Shown here: positions 1 through 64,000 of the stretch, piece after piece | How positions within the stretch are numbered: position 1 is the first letter of the stretch | Layout of the letters: each line of letters begins with the position of its first letter | NCBI RefSeq assembly: GCF_028858725.1 | Contig: NC_084766.1 | Location: forward strand, 21,926,501-21,990,500 | Origin: Colius striatus | Taxonomy: Eukaryota; Chordata; Aves; Coliiformes; Coliidae | Direction: 5' to 3' | DNA: 64,000 nucleotides | Notes under the pieces: generated by a model | Seen by the model: only the letters and a program-made list of their open reading frames with translations | Databases searched by the model: none | What the model was told of the DNA's origin: nothing | Program-made: the position numbers and the translations under genes

Positions 1-515
1 CATTTACAAGTAGTGATATTCTAAAAATTAAGGGGGGGGAGGTGGGTGGGAAAAAAGCTATCATGAAATGCAATGTCTTGGTATACCAAGAGGCAGGTGT
101 ACTATGTCTTGAGTACTGGAGTTGGGCTTTAATGTCCATCTTGCTTATGCTTGTTCTTGATTTTGTTACTTATGAGACATTAACCGCGCAGCTTAAGAAT
201 AAAAGCAAATACAAAAAAACCTGCATTCGTTTTTGCACTGTGCCCTTTCTGTTACAGGATTTCACTAGCGAGTTCTCTTTGTGCAGCAACACAGAACTTG
301 GTGTCAACTTACAGGTTACTTTTTTTTTTTTTTTTTTTGGAGCCTTCAGCAGCTGGTCCGTCATAGATCCACCCATAGACCTTCTTTACTGTAAACCAGC
401 TATTCCCTGCCTCCTCTTCCTGCTAGCATTTCAGTCTAGAAGTTAAGGAGTTTGAAACTTAAGACTTCCTTGAACTTTTTTAGTAGCAACTGATGTTTAG
501 TCAAGACTGGAAACA
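1..515 (+). other. Upstream flank and 5'UTR of MYOF
   Basis: This stretch is AT-rich with few CpGs, so it does not look like a CpG-island promoter. It holds a G-rich tract (32-50), a run of 19 T (320-338), and two acceptor-like pyrimidine tracts ending in AG (348-352, a CAGCAG; and 433-434, after a CT-rich stretch). An in-frame TAG at 498-500 shows that ATG 516 is the first in-frame methionine. A or near-A context (A at -3, C at +4) is adequate for initiation. The transcription start cannot be placed. The acceptor-like sites suggest the first coding exon may be internal, with a noncoding exon and promoter further upstream (inference). The open frames at 42-446 and 170-376 show no recognisable protein. 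Confidence 0.5.
32..50 (+). other. G-rich quadruplex-type motif upstream of MYOF
   Basis: A run of 8 G, then GG and two GGG runs separated by single bases. Splitting the 8-G run gives four G runs able to form an intramolecular quadruplex. It lies about 465 bases before the start codon. Confidence 0.55.

Positions 516-528
<13 letters not shown>
493..528 (+). CDS. Short upstream ORF overlapping the MYOF start codon
   Basis: ATG at 493-495 opens an 11-codon frame ending at TGA 526-528. It is out of frame with MYOF and runs 13 nt past the MYOF start. Its context is weak (C at -3, T at +4), so most scanning ribosomes would be expected to bypass it. It exists as a sequence feature only if the 5'UTR includes this position. 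Translation is not shown. Confidence 0.35.

Positions 529-64000
<63,472 letters not shown>

Noticed and set aside
42..446. 134-codon frame upstream of MYOF as a separate gene
   Set aside because: It is hydrophobic and low-complexity, contains the translated T19 tract, and resembles no known protein.

Overview
The window looks like avian nuclear DNA. It is AT-rich and intron-rich, with six CR1 (chicken repeat 1) LINE copies and one roughly 1.1-kb ERVL-type solo LTR of a kind I know from birds. I see no bacterial gene organisation and no mammalian repeats such as Alu or L1. I infer a bird, possibly outside the galliforms because of the LTR family, but I cannot name the species.

One gene spans almost everything: the 5' two thirds or more of myoferlin (MYOF), on the + strand. 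The start codon is at 516. I placed 41 coding exons between 516 and the right window edge. All complete introns are GT-AG and the frame stays open through every junction. Together they give 4,499 coding nt, or 1,499 complete codons plus 2 nt. From memory of the human protein (about 2,060 residues), the last 560 or so residues are outside the window, including the C-terminal C2 domains and the membrane anchor.

Layout by region: 1-515, upstream sequence/5'UTR. 516-18471, C2A (exons 1-4). 19732-22135, acidic linker (5-6). 22619-26308, C2B (7-10). 26278-26870, FerI (10-11). 28100-30890, C2C (12-16). 33036-33074, 39-nt cassette-like exon 17. 36381-38507, conserved linker (18-21). 39000-40817, FerA region (22-23). 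41740-42980, FerB (24-25). 44066-50430, nested DysF domains (26-30). 51536-51647, variable linker (31). 53083-56104, C2D (32-34). 56269-58154, a further C2-like domain (35-38). 61969-61980, 12-nt microexon (39). 63186-64000, start of the next linker (40-41).

The introns carry CR1 copies in introns 1, 3, 7, 17, 28 and 32. Those in introns 3, 17, 28 and 32 are antisense to the gene. An antisense LTR with a perfect 5-bp target duplication fills about 90% of intron 27. Several simple repeats and two G-quadruplex-type motifs are also present. I find no second protein-coding gene, no rRNA or tRNA gene, and no CRISPR array. The most notable points are the LTR-packed intron 27, the microexon with a tandem NAGNAG acceptor, the frame-neutral exon 17, and a short uORF overlapping the start codon. 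None amounts to a new biological system.
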